Source: Alphaproteobacteria bacterium (lineage in GTDB: Bacteria > Pseudomonadota > Alphaproteobacteria > Rhizobiales > Aestuariivirgaceae). From it: 22,336 nt of DNA. The position numbers and the translations under genes are program-made. Shown here piece after piece: positions 1 to 7,066 of this stretch. The stretch's first letter is position 1; every line of letters begins with the position of its first letter. The stretch lies in NCBI GenBank assembly GCA_020441605.1, contig JAGRLX010000006.1, positions 1-22,336 on the forward strand, written 5' to 3'. The notes under the pieces are model-generated. The model was given only the letters and a program-made list of their open reading frames with translations, was not told the origin of the DNA and searched no databases.

Positions 1-23
1 TGATCAATGAGTCCTGAGCCTAG
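1..23. mobile_element. Possible insertion-sequence terminal end at the window edge
   Basis: Directly after the point where the DUF5677-like protein ends, the minus strand reads GGCTCAGGACTCATTGATCA to the window edge. From memory this resembles terminal inverted repeats of IS5-type elements in alphaproteobacteria, and the neighbouring CTA could be part of a target duplication. Only about 20 bases are visible and no transposase is inside the window, so this is an inference from the truncated neighbour plus a remembered pattern. Confidence 0.3.
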
Positions 24-430
24 CCGTTCTCAAGATCGCGCAGAATGCGCAGGTGATCTTTGTACGAGCACTTCCGGTAGTCCTCGACGACGGCCAGACC
101 GCTTGTCATCAGATAGCGGGCGACAACAGACGCCTCAATCAGAGGGCGCTCGAGGATGCTGATTATCTCCGCGTTGTGTCTTTCGTAGTAGCGGATGACT
201 TCCTTAAGCAGCTTCCAGACCCGCACCAGCAGGCCAAGGATTGGAGCATTGTCGATGGAAAAGCCCGTGGCATTGCGCTCCACGTTCTTTATGCGGGTCA
301 GGCAGTCATAGATTTGCGCGACGTCCTTGTAGAAGGCGAGCGCGAACCGGTTGAGGTCTTGCGGCGAAGTTCCGATTTGCTCGCTATAAGTGGCGTCGTA
401 CTTCTCGATGATTTGGCGAATCTCATCCAT
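20..430 (-). pseudogene. DUF5677-like protein, probably truncated at its C-terminus
   Basis: A 136-residue helical protein of unknown function. Its second half (ERPLIEASVVARYL around residues 93-106, then DYRKCSYKDHLRILRDLENG) resembles the N-terminal half of DUF5677 family proteins, which as I recall are about 250-320 residues long. Here the reading frame stops right after DLENG, where full-length relatives continue into a second conserved block, and the 19 bases left in the window do not resemble that block. I therefore read it as the 5' part of an interrupted gene. The likely cause is an insertion or deletion at the left edge. It begins at ATG 428-430 with a purine-rich GGGAG only 2-3 bases upstream, so the start is not certain. 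There is no operon partner: the next gene on this strand is more than 300 bases away. It could instead be a genuine short family member. Confidence 0.5.
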
Positions 431-758
431 TCTCCCATTCTCACTGATTGAGTGTTTGGGCGCGCCCGGGCTATCGGACTGGACAACACTTCATATGGAG
501 CTGGGCAACATTGACCGACGCCCACAAGCTCTATGGCCGGAAACCAGAGAGCACCCACAATAACATGGCAGTGCCCAGTTTCATCTCTTCCGTCCCGCCA
601 TTTCCGCCTTACCATGCCGTTGGCACGCCGGTCCCGGACTGGTCATTTCACGTTGAATGGCGAAGGCACTTGCCCACGCAATCTGACCGAAGACTGCGCG
701 CCATCAACGGCCCGCATGGATGGGGCCGCTGGCCCGGCGTCATCGCCACCCGAAGCCG
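431..758. other. Intergenic stretch with no convincing gene
   Basis: These 328 bases separate the truncated DUF5677-like gene from the small secreted protein. I see only short open frames with low-complexity, Arg/Pro/Ser-rich translations and no usable ribosome-binding sites. There is a perfect 10-base palindrome GGGCGCGCCC at 458-467, close upstream of the minus-strand gene, of unknown meaning. I found no tRNA, clear terminator or repeat array. Confidence 0.5.
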
Positions 759-1022
759 CTATTCGATGATCCGGCAGGCTTCGGGGGTGCCGCGAAATCC
801 ATTCACGCAGAAAAGCTCGCCATGCCCCGCCTCGATGCGTGGCGGCTGACGCGGCGCCCGGCACGGACCGGGACTCCCCCCAAAACCGCTGACGCATGTC
901 CAGGTCTGGCTGACCACATCAACACCTGAGGACACGTCCTCGGCCCGCGCTCCGGAGGCGGCAAGTGCCGCAAGACCAAAAGCAAGACTCAACGCTGCCG
1001 TCCCCAATCGCCGTGTAGGCAT
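759..1022 (-). CDS. Small secreted protein with duplicated CVxGFxGxPxxCR motif
   Basis: An 87-residue protein I do not recognise. Residues 1-27 form a typical Sec signal peptide: an MPTRR basic start, a hydrophobic core LSLAFGLAALAAS, and an ARA cleavage site before ED. The roughly 60-residue mature part contains two copies of a 13-residue motif with identical spacing, CVSGFGGSPGPCR (43-55) and CVNGFRGTPEACR (72-84), identical at 8 of 13 positions. Each copy carries two cysteines 11 apart, which suggests disulfides in the periplasm. The ATG is preceded by GAAGAAAGGGAAACGAA, a reasonable Shine-Dalgarno. The codons of the two copies differ, so the duplication is old or kept at protein level. 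It stands alone, with no operon partner. The function is unknown. Confidence 0.65.
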   Translation of the reverse strand: MPTRRLGTAALSLAFGLAALAASGARAEDVSSGVDVVSQTWTCVSGFGGSPGPCRAPRQPPRIEAGHGELFCVNGFRGTPEACRIIE

Positions 1023-1171
1023 TTCGTTTCCCTTTCTTCACCGTCTCCGCCGCGCCAGGTTCCCGGCGCGCAAGAGCGACTCAGTCCATGTTGCAATGAT
1101 ATTCATGTCCCGCAGATTCGCACACGGCTAAGTTCCCGCACCACGCGTCGCGAAATCCCGCCGGCTTTGGA

Positions 1172-2065
1172 TCAAACATAACCGCAGCAACAGAAGGCGA
1201 CGGGTCCGGTCATGACCGCCATCCCATCGGGCTCAAGCCGGATTCGCAGCAAACCACCGGGCAGGCGAACGCTGACGATGTCGCTGGACAACAATCCACG
1301 CAGCCGGCCGGCAAAGACGGCCACGCAGGCACCGGTGCCACAGGCTTCCGAAAGAAAACCGGGCCGCTCCCAGACGGCGAGCCTCAATGTCCCGCCATCA
1401 ATGACCTCGGCAATGCCGACATTGGCGCCCTCGGCAAACAGGGGGTTGTTCTGGATGGCAGGCGCCGTAGCTGCGATATCAACTGCGTCGAAGGAATCGA
1501 CAAAAAACACGGCATGGGGATTGCCGATGTTCAGGGCCAGGCCATCGCGCAACGGTCCACTTGCTATGGGGAGGTGCCGGGTATCGGCGGCTCCAGCAAG
1601 TGGAATGCGTTGCCAGTCCATCGTGATCGGCCCGAGCCGCACGCTGATCTCGCCATTCTCCTCCTTCCAGCAGCGAAGCAATCCCGCCACCGTTTCGAAA
1701 ACGAGTTCAGATGACCGGGTTTCCTCAAACAGAATTTGGGCGGCGCAACGTGTGGCATTCCCGCAGGCTCCGGCCTCGAAACCGTCAATGTTGAAAATCC
1801 GGATTGCGGCATGGGCAGCCTGCGCCCTGGCCATCTCCGAGGGTGCTTCTATCGTCACCACCTGTTCGGCGCCGACGCCGCTATGAACGTCACAGATCCG
1901 CACAATCTCTTCGGTGGACAATGGGAGATGTTCGCCCCGATGATCGAGAAACACGAAGTGGTTGCGAAGTCCGTGATTCTTGACAAAGGGACGCAGGCCA
2001 GCGCCCCCTCCTGAAAGGTGTTGCGACAAGAAGCCGGTTGGGATCAGCTGCATATGTGTGTCCAT
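1172..2065 (-). CDS. Diaminopimelate epimerase-like protein (DapF paralogue)
   Basis: 297 residues of the PLP-independent, two-cysteine epimerase family that interconverts LL- and meso-diaminopimelate in lysine and cell-wall synthesis. Both catalytic cysteine motifs are present: ACGNATRC (Cys101) and SEACGTGAC (Cys242). So are GNPH (181-184), the NNPLFAEGANV block (206-216) and WERPGF (232-237). It differs from housekeeping DapF in the N-terminal signature (HGLRNHF in place of HGxGNDF) and in CGNATR in place of CGNGxR. It also has about 25 extra N-terminal residues before FVKNHG. The ATG at 2063-2065 has a distant AGG about 12 bases upstream, and a second ATG four codons in is possible. It is divergent from a polyamine-type ABC importer. 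That placement and the signature changes suggest a specialised epimerase or racemase rather than the sole DapF, but this is inference. Confidence 0.8.
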   Translation of the reverse strand: MDTHMQLIPTGFLSQHLSGGGAGLRPFVKNHGLRNHFVFLDHRGEHLPLSTEEIVRICDVHSGVGAEQVVTIEAPSEMARAQAAHAAIRIFNIDGFEAGACGNATRCAAQILFEETRSSELVFETVAGLLRCWKEENGEISVRLGPITMDWQRIPLAGAADTRHLPIASGPLRDGLALNIGNPHAVFFVDSFDAVDIAATAPAIQNNPLFAEGANVGIAEVIDGGTLRLAVWERPGFLSEACGTGACVAVFAGRLRGLLSSDIVSVRLPGGLLRIRLEPDGMAVMTGPVAFCCCGYV

Positions 2066-2151
2066 GCGTCGCCAACCTGAGCTTCCGCGTCAAGCTGCCG
2101 GCAACAGTGGACGATTGAAAGCGGCGTCAGTTGACAGAACCCATCAAAAGA

Positions 2152-2179
2152 TTGTCTGTTACGATGAGGATCATATACA
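2152..2179 (+). promoter_or_regulatory. Candidate sigma70-type promoter of the polyamine-type ABC operon
   Basis: TTGTCT (2152-2157) and TATACA (2174-2179) are separated by 16 bases, about 65 bases upstream of the first permease ATG. A perfect TTGACA at 2131-2136 lies just upstream but has no good -10 at the right distance. The short repeat ACAGA/TCTGT around 2134-2158 could be an operator half-site pair but is weak. Confidence 0.35.
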
Positions 2180-2245
2180 TGGGCCACGCGTGACGCTTGG
2201 AAAGACGAGAGGTTCTCGCACAGATCATTCGCTCGGGCCGGCGGA

Positions 2246-3127
2246 ATGACTGACTCGGTTCTGAGCGCCGGCAACCGCCGCAGGCCATGGTTGCTTCTCG
2301 CGCCGGCGCTGATCACGCTCGTGGTGCTGATGATCCTCCCCATCTGCATCATGATGGCTTTCACCTTCTATGAGTTCGTGACCGCCGGCGTCGAGAAAGA
2401 AACCTTCACGACCGCCAACTGGCATGAGTTCTTCACCGACAGCTTCTACCACATGTTCCTGTGGAAGACAGCGCGGGTCGCGGCGATCACCGCCATACTC
2501 TGCGCCATCCTGGGTTACCCGCCCGCCTATTTCATCGCGATGACGCGATTTCGCCACAAGTGGCTTCTGCTGCTCTTGCTCATCGTTCCGTTCTGGATCA
2601 GCTTCACCATCCGGACCTTTTCGTGGATCCATATTCTCGGTGAACAGGGTGTGATCAATGTCCTTCTGCTCAAGATGGGCCTGATCGAAACGCCGATCCG
2701 GCTGCTCTATACCGAAGGCGCGGTGATCATGGGCATGATTCACTTCCTCCTGCCTTACATGATCCTGAATGTGTACGTGAGCATAGAGGGCATCGACCGC
2801 AATCTGATTTCGGCGGCCCGCACGCTGGGCTGCACCGCATGGCAGGCCTTTCGTGAAGTCATCCTTCCGCTGTCTCTGCCCGGATTGATGGCCGGGCTGC
2901 TGTTGTGTTTCGTTCTGGCGGCCGGCAGCTATGTCACGCCAGAGATCCTCGGATCCACGCGCGATGCGCTATTCGGCAATATCATCTTCGACACGATCAT
3001 GGGGCAACTCAACTGGCCGATGGGATCGACGCTCTCCATCGTCCTGCTGGTGATGCTCGGAATCGTAGCGGCGATCTACAGCCGCTATATGGGACTGTCC
3101 CGCATCTTCAAGGGGCTGAGCCAATGA
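2246..3127 (+). CDS. ABC transporter permease, PotB-like
   Basis: A 293-residue inner-membrane permease of the spermidine/putrescine-type (PotB/PotC) ABC importer family. A basic N-terminus leads into the first membrane segment (WLLLAPALITLVVLMILPICIM, about residues 15-36), and further hydrophobic segments give about six in total. The cytoplasmic EAA loop that docks onto the ATPase is visible as ISAARTLGCTAWQAF, followed by LPLSLPG, near residues 190-215. It is the first gene of a four-gene operon, and its stop overlaps the next ATG (ATGA, 3124-3127). The start codon has only a GGCGGA immediately upstream, so translation initiation may be weak. Assignment to polyamines rests on family and is not specific; related systems move other small cationic or organic compounds. 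Confidence 0.85.
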   Translation: MTDSVLSAGNRRRPWLLLAPALITLVVLMILPICIMMAFTFYEFVTAGVEKETFTTANWHEFFTDSFYHMFLWKTARVAAITAILCAILGYPPAYFIAMTRFRHKWLLLLLLIVPFWISFTIRTFSWIHILGEQGVINVLLLKMGLIETPIRLLYTEGAVIMGMIHFLLPYMILNVYVSIEGIDRNLISAARTLGCTAWQAFREVILPLSLPGLMAGLLLCFVLAAGSYVTPEILGSTRDALFGNIIFDTIMGQLNWPMGSTLSIVLLVMLGIVAAIYSRYMGLSRIFKGLSQ

Positions 3128-3936
3128 ACGCGGATACCGCAACACAGGAAGGCTGGGGCTGGCGCGCCATCCAGCTGGTGACGATTCTCGTCTACATCTT
3201 CATGTTCGCGCCGATCCTGGTCGTCATCATCCTGTCATTCAACGATTCTCAGTTCGGTGGCTTTCCGATGACGGGCTTCAGCCTGCGCTGGTATGGCCGG
3301 CTGCTGGAGAACGAGGCCGTGCTCCGGGCTTTCCAAACTTCGATCTGGGTGGCCGTGGTCACGGCGGCATGTTGCACGGTACTTGGCGTGCTCGGCGCAA
3401 TTGCGCTGGTGCGGTACGATTTCCCGGGCAAGGAATGGGTGAACACCATACTGATCGCTCCGGCGCTCGTGCCCGAGACGGTGCTGGGTGTTGGCCTTCT
3501 GCTCCTGATGCGCTGGGCGCACCAGCCGCGCGCACTTGCCTTGCTGGTGCTGGGCCACATCATGCTGGCGCTACCCTATGTGGTGCTGGTGGTCCAGGCG
3601 CGGCTCATCGGTGTGAAACGGGTCTATGAGGAGGCTGCGATGTCACTCGGCGCCAACCGTTTCCAGACATTCCTCGACATCACGCTGCCCTTGCTCATGC
3701 CGGCGATCATTGCCAGCATGCTGCTTGTCTTCACCATCTCGTTCGACAATATCACGGCCAGCATGTTCTGGCGTCCTTCGGGCGTCGAGACCATGCCGAC
3801 CCAGATCCTGTCGATGCTCAAGATCTCCATCAGCCCGGAAATCAACGCTCTGGGCACCTTGATGATTATCGTAACCGTGGGGCTGCCGTTGCTCGGTGGC
3901 GGGCTTGCCCGCTATCTGGCGCGTAGCAGGCGTTGA
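3124..3936 (+). CDS. ABC transporter permease, PotC-like
   Basis: A 270-residue second permease, partner of the preceding PotB-like protein in a heterodimeric channel. Residues from about 15 (AIQLVTILVYIFMFAPILVVIILSF) form the first membrane segment. The typical PotC NDSQFGGFPMTGFSLRWY stretch follows, then five further hydrophobic segments. The EAA loop is EEAAMSLGANRFQTF followed by ITLPLLMPAI. I chose the ATG at 3124 because it overlaps the upstream stop codon, a translational-coupling arrangement. The open frame continues upstream of it only as a shadow of the preceding gene. Twenty-two bases separate it from the binding-protein gene. Confidence 0.87.
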   Translation: MNADTATQEGWGWRAIQLVTILVYIFMFAPILVVIILSFNDSQFGGFPMTGFSLRWYGRLLENEAVLRAFQTSIWVAVVTAACCTVLGVLGAIALVRYDFPGKEWVNTILIAPALVPETVLGVGLLLLMRWAHQPRALALLVLGHIMLALPYVVLVVQARLIGVKRVYEEAAMSLGANRFQTFLDITLPLLMPAIIASMLLVFTISFDNITASMFWRPSGVETMPTQILSMLKISISPEINALGTLMIIVTVGLPLLGGGLARYLARSRR

Positions 3937-3958
3937 TCCACACAGGGAGAAGGACACC

Positions 3959-5101
3959 ATGAAACTTACCAGCACAAAGAGACTTGAAAGGCTTCACGAA
4001 CGTTACATGAATGGCGGCCTAGACCGCCGCCGCTTCCTCGGGCTGACCGCGGCTGCGGCAGCCAGCGCCGGCATCGGCCTGCGGTGGGCGCCGGCGGCGC
4101 TCGCCGCCGTGCAGGAGGTACGCTTCGACGGCTGGGGCGGTGTAGTGCAGGAAGCAATCGACAAATATGCCTTCCAGCCCTACACGGCCAAGACCGGCAT
4201 CAAAGTGACACAGGGCACCTTTGGTGATGAAAGCGAGATCATCACCAAGGTGAAGACCGCAAACCCCGGCGATTTCCAAATTGTCCACTCCTCGGGGGTC
4301 GAGTACTACAAGCGCTATGTCGACGGTGGCTTCACCAGCGAGATCAACGAAGCCAACATTCCCAACATGCAGTATGTCATGCCGGCGATGATCGAGCCGT
4401 TCCGCAAGATGACGCCGAAGCTCTCCTGCGTCCCTTACGACTACGGCACTACCGGCCTCGCGTACAACACCAACGTGATCTCCGAGGCCGAAGCCACGGA
4501 AAAAGGCGCCAAGCTGCTCATCGACGAGAAGTATCAAGGCAAGATCGGCGGCTATGGCGACATGCCCACGCGAGTCTGGTACGCGGCGCTTGCGACGGGA
4601 CAGAACCCGAACGACATCAAGGATATGGATGCCGTGTGGGCAGCCGTCCGCCAGAATCGCGATCTGGTGAAGAAGTACTGGTCGTCGGGCGCCGAGTTGA
4701 TGGACCTTCTCGCCAAGGAGGAAATCGTGGTCACCGACGCCTGGTCCGGACGGATCGCAGCGCTGAAGCAACAGGGGGCTCCGGTCGCCTATCTCGATCC
4801 GCCGGGCTCCTATGCCTGGATGGAGGACATGCTGATCCTAAAGGGTTCGCCCATGCAGGAATGCGAGGAACTGGTCAATTTCATGTTGGCGCCGGAAACG
4901 GCGATCGCCGTGGCCGAGGGTCAGAACTACCCGCCGTCGCTGGATCCGACCAAGGTGCCTCTCACCGACAAGATCAAGGCGTTGCCGGCCTTCGATCCGA
5001 CCGGAACCATGTCATCGCTGACCTTCGCCGATCCCAACTACTGGTCGGAGAATCTCGATGCCTGGACCAAGCAGTGGGACCGCATCTCCAAGGGTGGCTG
5101 A
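3959..5101 (+). CDS. ABC transporter substrate-binding protein, PotD-like, Tat-exported
   Basis: A 380-residue periplasmic binding protein of the PotD type (extracellular solute-binding family). Residues 22-28 (DRRRFLG) form a twin-arginine motif, followed by an alanine-rich hydrophobic segment and a likely cleavage site near residues 49-50 (ALA/AV), so it probably folds before export through Tat. The mature part starts QEVRFDGWGG and ends with NLDAWTKQWDRI, both usual for this family. ATG 3959 is preceded by a strong GGGAGAAGGA ribosome-binding site; the in-frame extension upstream lies inside the permease gene. It is third in the operon and is followed at once by a 9-bp GC-rich hairpin (5119-5147). 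The ligand cannot be read from sequence; a polyamine-like compound is the family default. Confidence 0.87.
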   Translation: MKLTSTKRLERLHERYMNGGLDRRRFLGLTAAAAASAGIGLRWAPAALAAVQEVRFDGWGGVVQEAIDKYAFQPYTAKTGIKVTQGTFGDESEIITKVKTANPGDFQIVHSSGVEYYKRYVDGGFTSEINEANIPNMQYVMPAMIEPFRKMTPKLSCVPYDYGTTGLAYNTNVISEAEATEKGAKLLIDEKYQGKIGGYGDMPTRVWYAALATGQNPNDIKDMDAVWAAVRQNRDLVKKYWSSGAELMDLLAKEEIVVTDAWSGRIAALKQQGAPVAYLDPPGSYAWMEDMLILKGSPMQECEELVNFMLAPETAIAVAEGQNYPPSLDPTKVPLTDKIKALPAFDPTGTMSSLTFADPNYWSENLDAWTKQWDRISKGG

Positions 5102-5118
5102 TGCGCAAATGACAATCT

Positions 5119-5147
5119 GCCTCCCCGTTGCAGGCCAGCGGGGAGGC
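5119..5147 (+). promoter_or_regulatory. GC-rich hairpin between binding-protein and ATPase genes
   Basis: A perfect 9-bp inverted repeat, GCCTCCCCG (5119-5127) and CGGGGAGGC (5139-5147), encloses an 11-base loop and begins 18 bases after the binding-protein stop. There is no U-tract, so it is not a standard terminator. A stem here fits 3'-end protection of the abundant binding-protein mRNA. Its 3' arm contains GGGGAGG, the best Shine-Dalgarno-like sequence ahead of the ATPase gene, so folding could also limit ATPase translation. The stem is seen directly; both roles are inferred. Confidence 0.6.
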
Positions 5148-5168
5148 CACTTGCCTTCGAGTTTGCAG

Positions 5169-6257
5169 ATGACAACAACGGCTGCCGTCGAACTTCACAA
5201 CGTCACTCTTGCCTATGGCGAATTCGTCGCGGTTTCGGACGTCAGCCTATCGATCGGCAAGGGCGAATTCATAACTCTGCTGGGACCATCCGGATGCGGA
5301 AAGACGACCATACTCAGGTCGATTGCCGGCCTGGTTCACCCGACGGGCGGCGAAATCGTCGTCGCTGGCCGCCGCATCGACAACGTGCCGATCCACAAGC
5401 GCAACATCGGTCTGGTGTTTCAGAACTACGCGCTGTTTCCGCACAAGACAGTCTTCGACAACATCGCCTTCGGCCTGAAATATCGCAATGTGGAGAAGTC
5501 GGTCATCGCCCAGAAAGTGACGCGGGCACTCGAGATGGTACGGCTGCCCGGGGTCGGCAAGAAGCTTCCGTCGGAAATGTCTGGCGGCCAGCAGCAACGC
5601 ATCGCCCTGGCGCGTGCCATCGTCATCGAGCCTGACGTGCTTCTACTCGATGAGCCACTATCAGCACTCGATGCGAACCTGCGCGAAGAAATGCGCACGG
5701 AATTGAAGATCATCCAGCGTGAAGTGGGCATAACCACCATTTTCGTCACCCACGACCAGGAAGAAGCCCTCGCCATGTCGGACCGCATCGTGGTAATGAA
5801 CAAGGGTAAAGTCGAACAGGAAGGCTCGCCGGAAGAGGTTTACCGGCGTCCCGAATCCCGTTTCGTCGCCAGTTTTCTTGGCCAGTCCAACCTGCTGCCC
5901 GGCCGCATTGAATCGATTCGCGATGGCCACGCGCTGATCCGCCTCGACGGAGGTCCCCAACTCACCGCAGTGGCGCCGGCTTCGGCGCGCGAGGGCAATG
6001 TGGTCACTGCCATCGTGCGTGCCCAGCGCGTTGCGGTCGGAGCGAACGGCATGGGCCCGAATGGAATGACGGGGAAAGTCGTCTCTGCCTCCTACCTTGG
6101 CGGTACAGCGGCCTATTTCATCGATGCCGGCGGCATCAAGCTGCAGGCCAACATGACCATCGATGATCGGGTGTGGCGCGAAGGCGAGACCGTGTCCATC
6201 GCCATTGCGCCATCCGACTGCCTGCTGCTGGACGAAGGCGGCAAGCGGCTGCACTGA
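5169..6257 (+). CDS. ABC transporter ATP-binding protein, PotA-like
   Basis: From ATG 5169 this is a 362-residue ATPase, the usual PotA length, that powers the preceding two permeases. It has Walker A GPSGCGKTT (39-47), Q-loop Gln85, signature MSGGQ (137-141), Walker B VLLLDE (157-162), D-loop SALD and H-loop His195, followed by a C-terminal TOBE-type domain from about residue 240. The start is ambiguous. ATG 5169 has no good ribosome-binding site. An in-frame TTG at 5151 has GGAGG four bases upstream, inside the hairpin arm. An in-frame ATG at 5109 would place the hairpin in the coding region. It ends 29 bases before the oppositely transcribed enoyl-CoA hydratase gene, with no obvious terminator between them. 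Confidence 0.9.
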   Translation: MTTTAAVELHNVTLAYGEFVAVSDVSLSIGKGEFITLLGPSGCGKTTILRSIAGLVHPTGGEIVVAGRRIDNVPIHKRNIGLVFQNYALFPHKTVFDNIAFGLKYRNVEKSVIAQKVTRALEMVRLPGVGKKLPSEMSGGQQQRIALARAIVIEPDVLLLDEPLSALDANLREEMRTELKIIQREVGITTIFVTHDQEEALAMSDRIVVMNKGKVEQEGSPEEVYRRPESRFVASFLGQSNLLPGRIESIRDGHALIRLDGGPQLTAVAPASAREGNVVTAIVRAQRVAVGANGMGPNGMTGKVVSASYLGGTAAYFIDAGGIKLQANMTIDDRVWREGETVSIAIAPSDCLLLDEGGKRLH

Positions 6258-6286
6258 AGGGTCAGGGATCGCGGCACCGGGTTCGA

Positions 6287-7066
6287 TCAGAAGTTCGGCT
6301 TGCGCTTGCCGCGGAAGGCAGCGATGCCCTCCTGCAGATCGGAACTTGCTGCGGCCATGGAGCCGGCCAGCGCCTCGAGGGCGCGTTCCACTTCTTCATG
6401 TTCGGCGGCATTGATCAGCATCTTGGCTGCCTGTGTTGCAACGGGTCCCCGTGCCGCGATGCGCCGGGCCATGTCTTGCGCTGCACTCAGGGATTCGGTA
6501 CGGGCCACGACCTGGTCCACGATGCCCAGCGCGAGGCCCTGCTCCGCCGAGAAGATCTCACCCAGCAGGGCCATGCGCCGAACGGTCTGTGATCCAAAGC
6601 GCCGCACCGTGCGCTGTGTTCCAGACCATCCGGGAATGATGCCGAGGCCGGTCTCGGGCGAGCCCAATTTCACATGGGCCTCTGCGATACGAAAATCGGC
6701 TGTCGCCGCGAGCTCCAGCCCGCCGCCAAGTGTATGACCATTGAGGGCCGCGATCAGCGGCTGGCGCAACCTCGTCAGGGCGTCAAAAGCCCGGTGACCA
6801 TGACGCACCCAGCCCATGGCGAAGTCATCGGGCGACCAGGACGACCAGGCCTCGATATCACCACCGGCGCAAAAGGACTTCTCGCCGCTTCCGGTGATGA
6901 TCGCCACCCGGATTCCGGGCATGGCTTCTATGGCGAGAGCCGCCCGTTCCAGGGCGATCACCATGTCATAGTCGAGAGCGTTCAGTTTCTCTGGACGCTC
7001 GATGGTAATGATGGCCGTCTGTTCAGCGGCCTCGAGCCGGATGCGGCCATCGCCAGTCTCAACCAT
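6287..7066 (-). CDS. Enoyl-CoA hydratase/isomerase family protein
   Basis: A 259-residue crotonase-fold protein that hydrates or isomerises enoyl-CoA thioesters in the cytoplasm. Oxyanion-hole elements are KSFCAGGDI (63-71) and GHTLGGGLELA (110-120). Both glutamates that act as acid/base in true enoyl-CoA hydratases are present: Glu118 in GGGLE, and Glu138 in GSPETGLGIIPGWSGTQR. The C-terminus GIAAFRGKRKPNF is typical of the family. It overlaps the end of the CoA-transferase gene by 8 bases (7059-7066), so the two are probably co-translated. It is the last gene of the GMC / CoA-transferase / hydratase operon. The catalytic glutamates favour hydratase over dehalogenase or other crotonase activities; the acyl chain is unknown. 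Confidence 0.9.
   Translation of the reverse strand: MVETGDGRIRLEAAEQTAIITIERPEKLNALDYDMVIALERAALAIEAMPGIRVAIITGSGEKSFCAGGDIEAWSSWSPDDFAMGWVRHGHRAFDALTRLRQPLIAALNGHTLGGGLELAATADFRIAEAHVKLGSPETGLGIIPGWSGTQRTVRRFGSQTVRRMALLGEIFSAEQGLALGIVDQVVARTESLSAAQDMARRIAARGPVATQAAKMLINAAEHEEVERALEALAGSMAAASSDLQEGIAAFRGKRKPNF

Noticed and set aside
458..467. GGGCGCGCCC palindrome
   Set aside because: Ten-base GC palindromes are common in such DNA; no promoter or regulator context supports an operator.
448..849. Plus-strand open frame in the left intergenic region
   Set aside because: No ribosome-binding site, unstructured low-complexity translation, and it overlaps the small secreted protein gene on the other strand.
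2131..2136. Perfect TTGACA upstream of the polyamine-type operon as a -35
   Set aside because: No acceptable -10 lies 16-18 bases downstream; TTGTCT/TATACA just after it is the better pair.
4019..4771. Long minus-strand open frame opposite the PotD-like gene
   Set aside because: Antisense shadow; translation is His/Asp/Val-rich without domain pattern, and the plus-strand protein is clearly real.
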